From the NCBI GenBank assembly GCA_038496445.1, contig JALMLS010000466.1, positions 806,001 through 870,000 on the forward strand: a stretch of 64,000 nt of DNA, written 5' to 3'. Under the pieces are notes generated by a model. It was not told the DNA's origin and searched no databases. It saw nothing but the letters and a program-made list of their open reading frames with translations. Position 1 is the first letter of the stretch. Each line of letters begins with the position of its first letter. A program made the position numbers and the translations under genes. Source of the stretch: Trichosphaerium sp. ATCC 40318 (taxonomy: Eukaryota; Discosea; Flabellinia; Trichosidae). Positions 11,231 through 24,689 of the stretch are shown one piece after another.

Positions 11231-12600
11231 CTACGCTATTGTGAAAATACATGCAATAGGTAGATGATCAGAAGAATGTTCCTTAATTGGTAATCCTTTC
11301 AACATCTTATCCCTCAATTCTTTATCCTCTGGTAAAATTCTTTTAATAGCAATAGGATACAACGTATCATAAGTATAGTACATAGCATCAACGCGAAATG
11401 AATTACCGTTCTTCTAGATTCTTTTTGTTAGAAACGGATCACGTGATATTGTTTTTTGAGAAAAAAAAAGGACAAAATAGTTGCCATACAATGTAAGTTG
11501 GGTCTGTTGTGTAACCTTTGTATACTTCTTTAAACTTGAACTCATGCTGAAACGTCTTTTCACCAACCATTGCTTGCTTTGAAGTATCAAAGAAATTATA
11601 CTAAAACAAACAATCAGTGTCTGATAAAAAAAGACTTATTCTATGTCTGTGTGTACCGTTAATGACTGTTTAATCAAATATTCACCAACAGGCCTATGAA
11701 TACCTTCGTTAAAGTCTCCACAAACAATGATAGGTGCTGGAGCGCCTTTCATTTTGAGTATTTGTTTCCTCATGTGTTTTAAAGACGATTTTATTTGATC
11801 AAACCTACAGCGCTTTAAGCATTGATCACAAAGTAAAAGAAATATCAAAATGATGAATGCAATATTTACCTTTGTTTTTGCTTCGAAGGATGTCCTTCAA
11901 GATGCTAAAGGAAGATAATTAACAAACCGCCAATTGTATTCACTGAAAAGGGTCGATTTCTTTTGTTTCAAATGCTTCTCACAGAGCTTAACATAATTTT
12001 TTTTGGGCGTTGGTTGCACGTACTACATTGCATATAAACAAGGGTGTATTTGTGACAGTATCGCGCAGTTTTAATAGCATCGTTCTGCTACGGAAGTCTA
12101 CCCACTCTTGAGAGAAGCGTGTTTTATACAAAACAGCGTTTGTCCAGCGCTCGTAACCGTTCCTTATCCTTATAAGCACAGCACAGCTTAGAAAACGGAA
12201 ATACCTTATTTCTCTTTTAAATTTCGTTTTTATAATCTTATTGTAGCCCATGGAAAGAAATACAGACGCGAAATCGTCAAATAAGTCAATATCAACTTCT
12301 TGAAGGCAAACTATATCCGGATCGCTCTGTAATATCTCTTTTTGTAGCTATGAATCGTTACCACTTGTTTTAAGTTGTTTTCACGCACTTGAGGTTTTCT
12401 GTATTCCCACGCCAAGTACTTGTCATCTAGAGGGAACCTCTTTGTAAAATTCGCCCAACACTGCGCCAAACTAGTGGTTTAAGCGATTTGAAAACAATTA
12501 AAAGCCAATCAACTTACAGATTAAACGAGAGTACAGTTATAGTCTCTTTAGCACTTTTACTGGTTATAATTGTGTTTGAAAGACGTTCAAAGCTTGCCAT
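11231..12600 (-). CDS. Endonuclease/exonuclease/phosphatase-family nuclease, CCR4/nocturnin-like
   Basis: Start at 12600. In order: VLSFNLLAQCW, DDKYLAWEYRKPQLQKEIL, DPDIVCLQEVDIDLF (catalytic Glu), GYERWTNAVLYK, HLEGHPSKQKQR, PIIVCGDFNEG (catalytic Asp/Asn), and finally KEHSSDHLPIACIFTIA (catalytic Asp-His), ending at 11231. The 'WEYRKPQL...DPDIVCLQEVD' spacing is that of the CCR4/nocturnin/PDE12 branch of the EEP superfamily, Mg2+-dependent enzymes that remove poly(A) or act on phosphate esters. There is no leucine-rich repeat region and no obvious targeting peptide, so the CCR4 core subunit itself is unlikely. The intron between RKPQ and LQKE uses a GTGCGT donor. A TCACGTGA palindrome lies in a later intron. 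Confidence 0.82.
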
Positions 12601-12821
12601 TCTCTACTCTGAGGGAATTTTGATATTGCTTGGTTTTTTGGAGTATTTCTTAAGATGATTTCACAGAATGTCATGTGAATAGCCACGTATAAAGTCTCAA
12701 GTACACGTGTATATACTCCCTTTGTTTAACCTTGTACATACCATCGGATATCCTACCAAACAGCCAATCTACTACGAACTTTCTTGGTTTGTTCTTTTTT
12801 ATTTACAATTTTCTTGTTGAA

Positions 12822-15800
12822 TTAATTTAAGAATCCTTGGCTTTGATTGAACATTGAAGATCGACGCTTCTTCTTAGGTCGTTTTTTAGCTTTTAGTATT
12901 GGCTTAGGTAGTACCTGTGGACATTAGAAAAGTAGTATAAGATCATTATGTTTAGTACTTGTGTAGGTGCTGTTTGGCTTGATTCAAACATGTCTTCATC
13001 AGATGCAGTGCTGGCTCTACGTTTGCGCTTTCTTGAACGGCTAGATACAACAGCAGCCAGTGCACTAACACAAGATAAATACATTGATATAGAAGTAGCT
13101 ATGTACGGTTGGCTTGAAGTAGGTTGGAGCGCTTGACTATCAATAGGGAATTCAAAGTCATCTTCTGCAGCTTGCTCCTTTTGTAGTTTTTGAACTGCAA
13201 GAGACGCTTTTTTCTGTGTCCATTCAAATTGTATATTATCTATAAGACCTAAACAGTGTAAGTACGAGCTGTGCACGTATTTCATTAGTAAAAACATACT
13301 CGCTGTAAAGAGCATATCTTTTTCTTCTATTTTTCTTTTTGATTGTGCTTTGACTTCATCAAGCAACATCGCATTTTTCAAATCTTCAGGAAACAACTCC
13401 TCATCAGACATTGATTCTTCATCCTTTCCAAAGAAATTTCCTTGTTTCTCTGATGACGAAGATGTAACCTCTATGAAAAAAGCGTCAGTACATTTAAGAA
13501 TAAAGTAAGAAATGGAAATACGAACCTATTTCAGAAACTGCAGAAATCGTGTCGAGGTACCACACAGACAATGTTTTATCATCATTAACTTGATACTCAA
13601 CCTCTTTCACATCTTCCATCTCTCGTAAATGTAGAGACAAAGCAGCACAAGATATATTTGTGTTCCTCTTTAAAAAGCGAAAGATTTCGTTCCTAAAAGG
13701 ATAATCAAAAAAAACTGACACAGAATTATTTCTTATTATTTTACGTTGTTCTTGGGTGCCCCTTCAAGAGTTTCTTTATCGCCGACGATAATCTAAAATA
13801 TGCTTTAATTATAATAGGTTATCTTAAGATGACATACGTGTTTATAGGGTGTTGTTGATTCACATTAGATTTCTTGATTTTTGGTGCCTTACCAAACTCC
13901 ATATTTATTCCTTTTTTTGTATTAGTTAGTCTAACCATACTTTCGATTTTGAAGACGTACTGTGCCACATATCTCCAAGCTCACAATCCAAAGTTACTAC
14001 AGCCTTTCTTATACATCCAATAATAGTACGATCCAAGTCATTATACTCAACAACACGCTGCTTAACATCAACAGACTCTAGATTATTTTGTAGAATATGA
14101 TAAGGACAACAAAAGACATTTCCGCATTCATCAGCATGGATAAATAAAGCATTCTCTTGTTCGCCCTCCCCTTTGAAAATCAAAGAACATGCGCCGCTAA
14201 GAAGCGAACATTCCAAGTACTGTTTACGAGGTAAATCATAAGTCTCGTAGATAGGTATAACTGGTTTAACTGAATCTAAGTATGTGTATATTGTTTGTTG
14301 TGTATCCAGTGGTATTGGTGGCTCGTTTGGAGATTCAACGTGCTTTAATAGGCTTTTGTACTTATTCTTTGGATTCAGTTTATATCTATACAGAAGCATC
14401 CTTGGTGCGTGAAAATTGACTGTAAATAAATAATCTTGGAAGACGGTGAAGGAAAAAAAACAGTAAAAAATAGGAAAGAACATAGAGCAATGGAGAAAAC
14501 CTCCAACACATCTTGTGTTAAATTATTGTATGCAGGATACTTATAGAAGAATCTCTTGGATCCGAATATACAGATATCGAGTGTGGAGTGAATTCCTACG
14601 AAGAACCAAACAGTTAACTTGAAAAGTCTTCGTGTACTCGAAAAACACTTACAAAATTCTGCCATTTTAATAGAGGTAATTTCAAGTATCTCGTATCCAT
14701 TAGTGATATATAACTACGTGATACCAAGAATACATGAAACGGTTGTGTTGGGTGCCTCGCCTATAAGATGATAATCAGAAGAAGAACATTTCTGGCCCCA
14801 AAATCCAAAATTGTTGATTGTTTCTTCCGCTTCACGTGCCATCTGTAAAATTGTATTTATTTTCTCATTAGATCCTTTTTGTACAAGTTTCGCTTCTACC
14901 TTCTTGGTCTAGTTCAAAAGTTTACTTGTTAACAATAACAATAGTGAAGTAACAATCAAAATAAAAAACGTACTGTAAAATCAATAGTATACAAGTCACA
15001 ACCACTTGAAAGTAAAATCTTACGACCCACTGTGCAATAGCATATCCTCTTATGAGTAGATGTATTGTCAAGCTTTTTAAGAATAACCTTGTATCTTTAG
15101 CATTAAGTTAGATTATGAGATAGGCAATGAAGATTGGCGTACTTTTTAGGTTCATAGCTATTCCAAATATATACTTGACCACCCATCGTTGCAACGGCAA
15201 TCTCAAAATGAGTTGGACAAATAGCAACATCAGCTATTGCTTGACCACAACTAAGGTGCTTTATCAAACCAAGTGCAATCTCACCAGTAGTTTCATCTTT
15301 TCTTAACATTTAGCACTAATACAATACAAAGGCAATTTGTACCAAAAGTAACTTCATAGATGAATACAGAAGCAAGTGCTCGCACTACTACAGTGGGATT
15401 TTGTGTTTTGTGGACTAATACAGCTATTAAATATTCAAGATAAGTAAGAGTATGTGTACAAGAAGACTTTGTCGTTTGTAGTGATAAAATATCAGTTCCC
15501 AAGTCTTCTTCATCTGTATGTATACCGTGGTAGTTATGATTTGTGCTTGACATGATAGTTGCACTTGCGAATGTTAAGGAAAATAATTTTAAAAATTATG
15601 TGATAGTAGTAAAGGATATTCAAACAAGTTAGGTCAGGACCAGACATGTGAAACGTTACAACGTCCAAATCATGCTTAACACTGCCGTTAGGAAAAAAAA
15701 CAAACAATTTTAAAACCGTACCATACAACTCGCCACACGATTACCCAATTGATACGCTGGTTCCGGATTAAGAGACCACCATCTATGTTAATATTTAGAA

Positions 15801-16413
15801 AGAGCCTTTCTTTGAAAAATACACTACAACTTGAAATATCTTCAAAAATGACATTTTGACACTTGACACTTTCTTTTTAGTTTGAAAAACATACGTTGCA
15901 CGCTCTTGTTCAATACCTTCAATGGCAAGATCAGTTATCATTGGTATATCCAAGCCTGGTTCACAAGCAAATATCGTATTTGTAAGTGTAAGTGTCATTG
16001 GTTTGAGTTCTCTTCGAAAATGAGGAATATTGTAATGTTTCAATTCTGACACAATTTCATCCCTTATTAGTTTGTTAGAAGCTTTGCAATGCAAATAGGA
16101 GTGCTGCTGACTGTGTTTTTTCTCAAGCAGTGAGAACGGTTGAGGTTTTGAATTTTGTAAGCTTTAAACTCGTGCCTTCGCATTGAACGACTAACACTTG
16201 TCTTATTATGAGCTATAGGAACAGGACGCGATACTGGTATTAGCCATTGATGACCTTTTTGTTCATACAGCATTAGAATGTTATCAAACGCATTTAATAG
16301 TATCAAAAGGGCGTACTTGAATACTTCTCGCGTTTATACAAATGTACTTTGCCTTCACACCCAATATCTACACCACAAGGCGATAGGGGCACGAAAAATG
16401 GTAAAGACGTCAT
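12822..16413 (-). CDS. WD40-type nuclear protein, tentatively TAF1C/Rrn6-like (may be two genes)
   Basis: I join three reading blocks. Block 1 (16413-14719) begins MTSLPFFVPLSPCGVDIGCE and contains beta-propeller-like strands, e.g. HLSCGQAIADVAICPTHFE, IAVATMGGQVYIWNSY and ILLSSGCDLYTIDF. Block 2 (14689-13941) is a helical part (YLKLPLLKWQNFEF ... MWHSTSSKSK). Block 3 (13896-12822) has EIFRFLKRNTNISCAALSLH, an acidic stretch, and a Lys/Arg-rich end (KPILKAKKRPKKKRRSS ... GFLN). Blocks 2 and 3 are joined by a 44-nt intron (13897-13940) with an ACTAAC branch site that removes the stop after SKVWLD. Blocks 1 and 2 join in frame only by a 28-nt intron (14690-14717); otherwise block 2 starts at ATG 14700 as a separate gene. 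The WD40 start plus basic C-terminus recalls the Pol I factor TAF1C/Rrn6, but that is an impression from memory. Confidence 0.45.
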
Positions 16414-16553
16414 GATATGACAAGCACCTCAGGTTATTCTCAAAAAACGCAATAAAGAAAATCTTTGAAAAAGTGTACGTCAGATTGTTTTGTGCTTGCA
16501 TACTGGGAACCTAAAGTAGCAGTTTACTGCTCAAAACAAGTGTCAATTCAACC

Positions 16554-18614
16554 ATGCACGTTTACATTTGTGCAATGATCGTTCTAGCGCTTAGCAGCAC
16601 TATTGCTACCCCAACGTGCGACAAACAAAAAATTGGACAAACTGGTTGCGTTATTAATGAGCAGGGTACAAACGAGAACGCAGTACTCTTAAACTAACGC
16701 ATCACAAGCATATGTACCTGGGCCTGGCTGGTTTTCCATCGAAGTTACACCAAAGCGCCTGTCAGCACTAGAATATTCTTTTTCTAATCTTGTGTGCTCT
16801 CCTACTATACCACACTGTAAGATTGATCACTAAATAAGACAAATACCTAATTCACGAGATTTTAGGTGCAATTACCGTAGCGCTACTAAACAGTACTGAA
16901 ATGGGTCTACTACGCAATAACAGTGTACGCAGCTACAAAGTAGCTTTTTTCATAACAAATTATTCGCTAAAATGTACGAGATAGTTTGATGTTGCCAATG
17001 CATCTAACAAGCAAGGTTTAATAGAAAATAAGACGAATGGAAGCCAAAGCGTAAGATTTGATTTCGTGCTAACTCCGCATCGCTTTGATTTTTTCATCTC
17101 ATTAAAAAAACGTGTTGCTTTTTTTCTCTAAATATCGCCTGTAGGTGCTTTTCTCGGGCGAACATGAGACTCCTGATTACTCAATTGTTTATGTTAATCC
17201 TCACAATCGAGTAAACATAACATTGTCTTATAATATTTCGTACAGCATAAGAGGTGCACCATCGATAAACTTTTTTTTTGTCAAATCTATGCATTTTTTT
17301 ACCCTTTTTTTTTAATTGTTTATTCACTGGTTGATACTAGACTCGTGCTTGGCATTTTTCCTCGGTGCATCTGGGTTTATGATACTCCTATTTGCCATAA
17401 TCGTCGTGGCTGTCTTTCTGGAGATGTGCAAAAACAAGAAGAATGGCAAAGCTTCAGTAAGAGTTTTGAAAAAAAAAAATCAAGTTTCTTTATCTGATTA
17501 GTTGATTCTTAGACCCTTGTTCCAAAATACAAATATGTCATGCCTCAACCCTTCGAATGGTGTACTTGTGGATGGACTATCCCACTCTTACAAAAAGTGC
17601 GTTTTTTACGTCTTGGTAAAAGATCATGACGTCACATCAAACTCACAACAACTAGCAAGCAACAGGTTGGTGGTATTACTATCTTCATAATGACGACATT
17701 TTGTGGATATGGTTTCCAGACCCAGTTGAAGTACTAACGTGCGCTGTTTTTTGCAAAAAAATTTCTGAATTAGCAGGTGCATAGATTAAATTGTTAACAC
17801 TCTTAAGGCGAGCAGAACGCGTTGTTGTATCAATAACATTCATGCTTATGTATTTGCTCTTTTCAAGCACCTGGGGACGTAGTTTGAGTACGTAAACTAG
17901 CGTTACAAGATGGTTTTATCCCAATGAAGCAAAGATCTTATTATATTCCAATAGAACCACTTGAGCAAGATATTATCGGTGTAATACCCGATGAGATACT
18001 GTCCAGTTCAACAGTTATTCAGTTCATTGTGCTTAAAATTGTATCAGGTACGTCTCCATCTTAGTATTGGCAATTTTTGCCAATACATCTTGTTTTGGCT
18101 ATATTTTTCTTCATAATTTTAAATCGCTTACTCCTTTTAGGTGCAACACTTATTGCTATTATCGGTACATTTTACAAACCTCTTCTCCGTGTTATAAAAC
18201 AAGGTGCTTGTATATCATCCAGATCGAACTGGAAAAGATGTTTCAGTGCAGTTTTCTTATTGATAGGTACTAAAGTGTTTTTTTTATCTCCTCGTTACTC
18301 ATTTCCTCCTTCTAGCTGCCCTTGTTCTCTTTACACTTTTCTTGTTTGTCGCCGTATCTGTATTTTTTCTCCTGGATCGTTACACTTGTGAAGATCTCCT
18401 TGTCAATGTATTAATCTCTTTTGTTTTGACTGTGGTAACAAAGAACATAATCTTTGGATTTCCACTAAGATACCTGGCGTACAGAATTGAATGTACATTT
18501 GGTTCCCCACCACAACTACAAGCAACTATGGACGAGATTAATCTCATATGGAGCGAAACACCTGAAAATGCCACAGCTCTAATAGAGACTAAAGAGCCAG
18601 GAACAACAGACTAA
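16554..18614 (+). CDS. Polytopic membrane protein with signal peptide and ectodomain
   Basis: Starts at 16554 with a signal peptide (MHVYICAMIVLALSSTIA). An ectodomain of about 150 residues follows with scattered Cys and Asn-x-Ser/Thr sites (CDKQKIGQTGCVI, AITVALLNSTEMG, NPHNRVNITLSY). Then come about six hydrophobic segments: FMILLFAIIVVAVFLEMC, GGITIFIMTTFCGYGF, VVVSITFMLMYLLFSS, IVLKIVSGATLIAIIGTFY, FLLIAALVLFTLFLFVAV and LLVNVLISFVLTVVTKNIIF. The C-terminal tail (LIWSETPENATALIETKEPG) is short and acidic. The layout resembles a cell-surface receptor or channel-like protein, but I recognise no family motif. Splicing is inferred from frame; one intron between the third segment and NGFIPMKQ is only 22-33 nt. 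It is head-to-head with the WD40 gene across 140 bp. Confidence 0.6.
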
Positions 18615-18799
18615 TTTTTAACAAAGCAATCAACAAAAAAAAGGACTTTGTGCCTTTAAAAATAAATAACATACAAAGTAAACGCACTATTCCTCTTTGC
18701 ATATTTGTTTCATAGTGAAAAGAAGTCTTTTGAAGCACAGAGCTATGAAATGTAAAAAGTCAAACTACAATTGATAAATATTGTATTATTATCGTACAA

Positions 18800-20016
18800 A
18801 TGTCGCTTGTCGTTGACACGCACGTCCATGTTGGTGAGAACTGGTTTGAGCCAGTAGAGGCACTGTTGTTTCAGATGAAACGCAATGGCGTAGAGAAGGT
18901 AATGTACTATACACACAAATGCACTATACGCTAAATACCGCGTAGGCAGTACTTATACAGCATAAAGGTGCGAGTTTACACTTGATGCAGGATAAATTCG
19001 ATTAAAAGCGAAACCAGGCAACTTTGATAGCTCATATATGCTCAACTGCGTTGCTCAGCACCCTGGAAAATTTGTTGCGTGCTGTTTAGTAGACACTTGG
19101 ACAGAAAACAAGCCAGACGCTCTAAAAAGTACGTTGCGATGCTACACGAGTAATAATAGAAGTTAACAATATACAGCTCTGACAGAACTAAAAGCAAAGG
19201 GTGCCAAAGGAGTGCGCGTGTACATGTCAGAATGCCCTTCTGAAGGTACACAACCCAACAAACTAATGATTCTCTAACATTACATTTAATCAAGCCTCTG
19301 GCTATTGGAAAAAGTGTGAGGAGCTCGGTTTAGTAATAAGGTACAGCCATCAGTTTTTCTTATATTATTACGAAAAAAAGCTGATTTCTCGTAGTGTGAT
19401 GGGTAACTGCACTCAACTCTCCTCTGATTCGTTTGAAAGCATTGTAAAAAATCATCCTAAACTATCTATCGTACTTGAACACGCTGCTGGTATGCAAAAA
19501 AACCCAAATTATGTTTTTATGTTTCTCTTCTTGTTTTGACACATTGTAGGGTCTCACTTTGATACCTTTGAAACAGGGCTTCTCCAGCCTCCGTTTACAC
19601 TATTTAAAAAGGTCTTGGCTCTATCAAAATACCCAAATACATACGTGAAGGTGCCTGGTCTTGGAGAAATAAGTGAACGTCCACCTCTACTAACAGATGT
19701 ATTTCGTGTCAAAGTGCGTAGTACTACATTGTTTTTGTCTTTGTTTAAAAGCTCTCAGGGAACCCCACCAATAGTAGAGATGATCTATGAAGCGTTTGGA
19801 AGCAAGAGAATGATGTGGGGATCAGACTATCCTCCAGTTTCAGGTAACACGAATAAACACATAAAACTGCAATTACAGCTAACGCTTATCCTCCAAGGTC
19901 GTGAGGGGTATCATAACGCGTTACAAGGCATAAAAGATATGCCTTTTTTTAAAGATAAACAAGCAGAGCTAGCGCAGATACTTGGTAAAACTGCTAATGA
20001 CCTTTGGGGCTTTTAG
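18800..20016 (+). CDS. Amidohydrolase-related TIM-barrel hydrolase (PF04909 type)
   Basis: MSLVVDTHVHVGENWFEPVE opens the protein with the metal-binding His-x-His. Next come FQMKRNGVEKAVLIQHKG, GKFVACCLVDTW, ELKAKGAKGVRVYMSE, HPKLSIVLEHAAG, YPNTYVKVPGLGEIS, and near the end KRMMWGSDYPP with the conserved metal Asp. The tail is ILGKTANDLWGF. This set of motifs is that of the PF04909 family (metal-dependent hydrolases and decarboxylases acting on cyclic or carboxylated substrates). The substrate cannot be told from sequence. No signal peptide, so cytosolic. Seven or more short introns. Confidence 0.85.
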
Positions 20017-20176
20017 GACCGAATGAGGAAGCTGTTGCTCAACAATAAAGTCCTCTCTTTCCAACTTACTTATTTGAAGCTGTTTAACGACAATACACGT
20101 TGTACGGCACCACGACTGCCAGGTCATTACAATAAGAACCCTCATGCTTTACGTTGAAAAGAGAATTTGTGGTACT

Positions 20177-20374
20177 TCAAAAAAAAGTAACTTGACATTT
20201 CTTGGTTTGGGTAAATGATCGAGATGTGTTCACAGTTACCAAGTCATTCAGTGTAGCGTTATCATGTTTTTGGGCGCCACTACCAATGCAAGCTTTAAAA
20301 TGTGGTGTACACAATGGGTTGTTTAGGAAATTATAGGCGAACAAATGTGATTGCGCGTCTGCAGTGTTTCCCAT
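20177..20374 (-). CDS. Possible small protein, 65 residues
   Basis: A clean frame from ATG 20374 to the stop at 20177 (MGNTADAQSHLFAYNFLNN ... SFTQTKKCQVTFF), lying between two plus-strand genes and head-to-head with the subtilisin gene 33 bp away. Its composition is protein-like (no low complexity, several aromatic residues), but it has no domain I know. It may be a short gene, one exon of a longer one, or a chance ORF. Confidence 0.3.
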   Translation of the reverse strand: MGNTADAQSHLFAYNFLNNPLCTPHFKACIGSGAQKHDNATLNDLVTVNTSRSFTQTKKCQVTFF

Positions 20375-20407
20375 AGTTTTTAAACATATACAACAAGCAC
20401 ATCAAGG

Positions 20408-22135
<1,728 letters not shown>

Positions 22136-22560
22136 AGAAATGAATAAATTACTTTTCTTCATATTTTACCTGTCCTTATTTACAATCCCCAAACGATGTA
22201 CGACAAGTTTGCACTTACTGTGGTTTTTTGTAATTACGCTTACACGTGATAGCAACAATAACACTAACTAAAATAGTTATAATCTTGTAAGCCCTCAACA
22301 GGCTGTAACTAAAAGCTGTTCGAGTATGAGCATGAGTGCTGCTTACCAGGGTTTTGGCAAAATCAGGCATTTACAGCTCTTGTCCTGCGTAATTGTATTG
22401 ACTTTTCATTTACCTCCCCCGTAGTGAACCCAAGCAGCGTTCTTGGACAATGGAGAAAAGTGGGTCGTACAGTGGCACAGTGTAGATGTCGGGTCTTTAA
22501 GTTAAGCGCTCACCTTAAAAAATTAAGCAGAAATCACTGACATCAATCGATTGACTCGTC
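22136..22560. other. Intergenic, nothing recognised
   Basis: Between the subtilisin stop and the NDRG start. Only short chance frames; no RNA gene or repeat seen. Confidence 0.5.
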
Positions 22561-24368
22561 ATGCAAAAGGAAGGAGAAGATAGCGGTGATATTCAACTCG
22601 ACGTAGACGCAGAAGTTGAGGATATTCAACTCACAGCAGAAGACGAGGGAATCGTACAAGCAGTCCGTGAAAGCATAGATCTACAGCGCAACCGACAGCC
22701 ATCAAGCGCAGAGGAAGAACAGCCTACTGCAGGAGAAAGATTAACAGACCAAGATAAATCACCAGAAGTGTACCTTGAGGGAGAACCTGCAGAGGTATTG
22801 AGCGCATTTTATGCGATATTTTTGACTTTTACTTACGGTGTCTGTTTTCAAGACTCGAAACATCACTACCGCTAAAGGAGTCGTCAAAGTACAAATTCAC
22901 GGAGATTTGAAGCAACCAGCAATCGTTACTTACCATGCTGTCGGTTTAAATGGTGCGCACGCCCCAAAACTGCCCACAAATAACCATACACGTAGCTAAA
23001 ACAGCATGGAACGGTTTCGTTAACTACCCGGGCATAGATAAAATTTTCTCTAGAACGTGTCTAATTAACTTCATCGCACCTGGACAGCACGACGTACGTC
23101 ATTCAATATCGTTTTTAAAACCAGACGCACACAAAAAAAAAAACTCACAAAATATCAGAGCTAACAAGTATACAGGGCGCTGCAGCTTTACACCCGCGTT
23201 ATAAGCCAACAATTAATGACCTCGTGGACCAGGTGAAGGAAGCCATTGGCATTCTCGGGTACCGTTAATGTTTTTCTATCTGAACCCAAAAACTTTTGCT
23301 GAACCTTGTTTTGTTTTTTTTTTTTGACTACTTGTACCCTCTTTGTTTGCGTTGCATGTACAAGAAACTGTTCTAACTGTATTTAGTGTACGTTATTTCG
23401 TAGCTATGGGCGTTGGTGGTGGCGCACACGTGATGTTACATTACGCTGTACGTAGTTCTTTTTTGAAGAAATCTTCTAACGGAGTTATTTTTTTCTATTT
23501 TACCTACTTTGTAATATACGTCTAATGTCGTTATTAGTTGCAACATCCAAAACCTGTACGCGGATTGATATTCATATCAGGAAACGCAGATTCTGAGGGA
23601 TTCTTGTCATGGGGAAAAGGATTGGTGAGTACAGAAAAGCCCGGATTCTTAGCTTTAAAATTCCGTTTTGGTGCCTCTGCAAAAAGCTTTTCTCACTCTT
23701 CACTACACGCATTGATCTTGGGTACTAATATGTGTAATAGCTCGATAAAGCAATGTGGAGCGCCGAAGGTCCTGTCCCAGAACGTGTGGTAAACGGATTT
23801 GTCTCCAGATTTTTCTCAAATGTACGTAACGAGTCAAAAAACTTTCACGTGAAGACGATTTCGTAATTGGTGTCGTTAGGATGCCGTCACCGCAAATACA
23901 AAATTAGTTCAAAAGTACAAGGAAGAAATAGCCAAGTTGAACCCAGCCAATCTCGCGCACTTTGGCGCAGTTATTAACTCAAGAGATAATCTCCTAAAAC
24001 GCGTAAATGCGGAGCTCAGGCACGTCATCTTTTTTTTTTTTGAGTATCCGCTACGAACTATTCCGCTAACGCATTAAATTAGCTGCCCACTGTTGTTGAT
24101 TACCGGTAAGGAGGGTCCAAGTCATCCAAATGTTATGGAGCTTTACTCGCGCCTTGATCCATCCAAATGCGCTTCAACTCTAGTTGAGGTACAATTTTCT
24201 TACATGTGTTACATTTTATTTTCCCAAACAATGTTTTTTATCAATTCACCATTATTTTTTTTCTAACACCCGAAAAAGATCCCTGGAGCTGGTGATTTAT
24301 GCCATATTGAAGATCCTGAACCTATCAGAGAGGCCCTTCATTTGTGGTTATTCAGCATGGGTATTTAA
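22561..24368 (+). CDS. NDRG: NDRG (N-myc downstream-regulated) family protein
   Basis: An acidic, probably disordered N-terminus (MQKEGEDSGDIQLDVDAE...) of about 80 residues precedes an alpha/beta-hydrolase-like domain: VKVQIHGDLKQPAIVTYHAV, GLNAWNGFVNYPGIDKIF, INFIAPGQHD, YFVAMGVGGGAHVMLHYA, HPKPVRGLIFISGNADSEGF, and CPLLLITGKEGPSHPNVMEL. It ends with the 'PGAGDLCHIEDPEPIREAL' helix. These are diagnostic of NDR proteins (PF03096), which keep the fold but lack the catalytic serine nucleophile: the elbow here reads VGGGA, with Gly where Ser would be. They act in trafficking and growth control. The intron at 24020-24082 is GC-AG. Confidence 0.87.
24020..24082 (+). other. GC-AG intron in the NDRG gene
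   Basis: Exon end GAGCTCAG, donor GCACGT, acceptor AAATTAG. Splicing gives NAELSCPLLLITGKEG in frame, the expected beta-strand of the family. A CTAAC branch site (ccgctaacg) is present. Confidence 0.82.
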
Positions 24369-24689
24369 TTTAGCCATTTCGTGTAACTTGTCGTACCCTT
24401 TCACCTTGTAATAAACATAAAAAGAAAAAAAATACAATTGACACGTAGACACGCTAGTTTCAAAGTAAAAACAACTTACGGTTTATGCGTTTTCCGTGCA
24501 TAATTTATTTTCTCGTGGTATTTGCCCGCAAAAAACCATAAGTATTACAATAAAGGGCAATTCGCTACAACAACACCTGCTACTCGCTGCTGCATTATAT
24601 ATATCAATACAAATCCTTTAGGCGGGTTTTAAACCATCCCTATACTGATAGCCGGCGAATTCGCGTTCACCAAAAAGAAAACCTTCAAT
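24369..24689. other. Intergenic, nothing recognised
   Basis: AT-rich, with short chance frames only. A minus-strand frame at 24618-24809 overlaps the next gene's first exon and is not called. Confidence 0.4.

Noticed and set aside
13926-14700. Independent gene ending at the stop in SKVWLD
   Set aside because: A 44-nt intron with an ACTAAC branch site removes that stop and continues in frame. The break at 14690-14717 is left open and described as an alternative.
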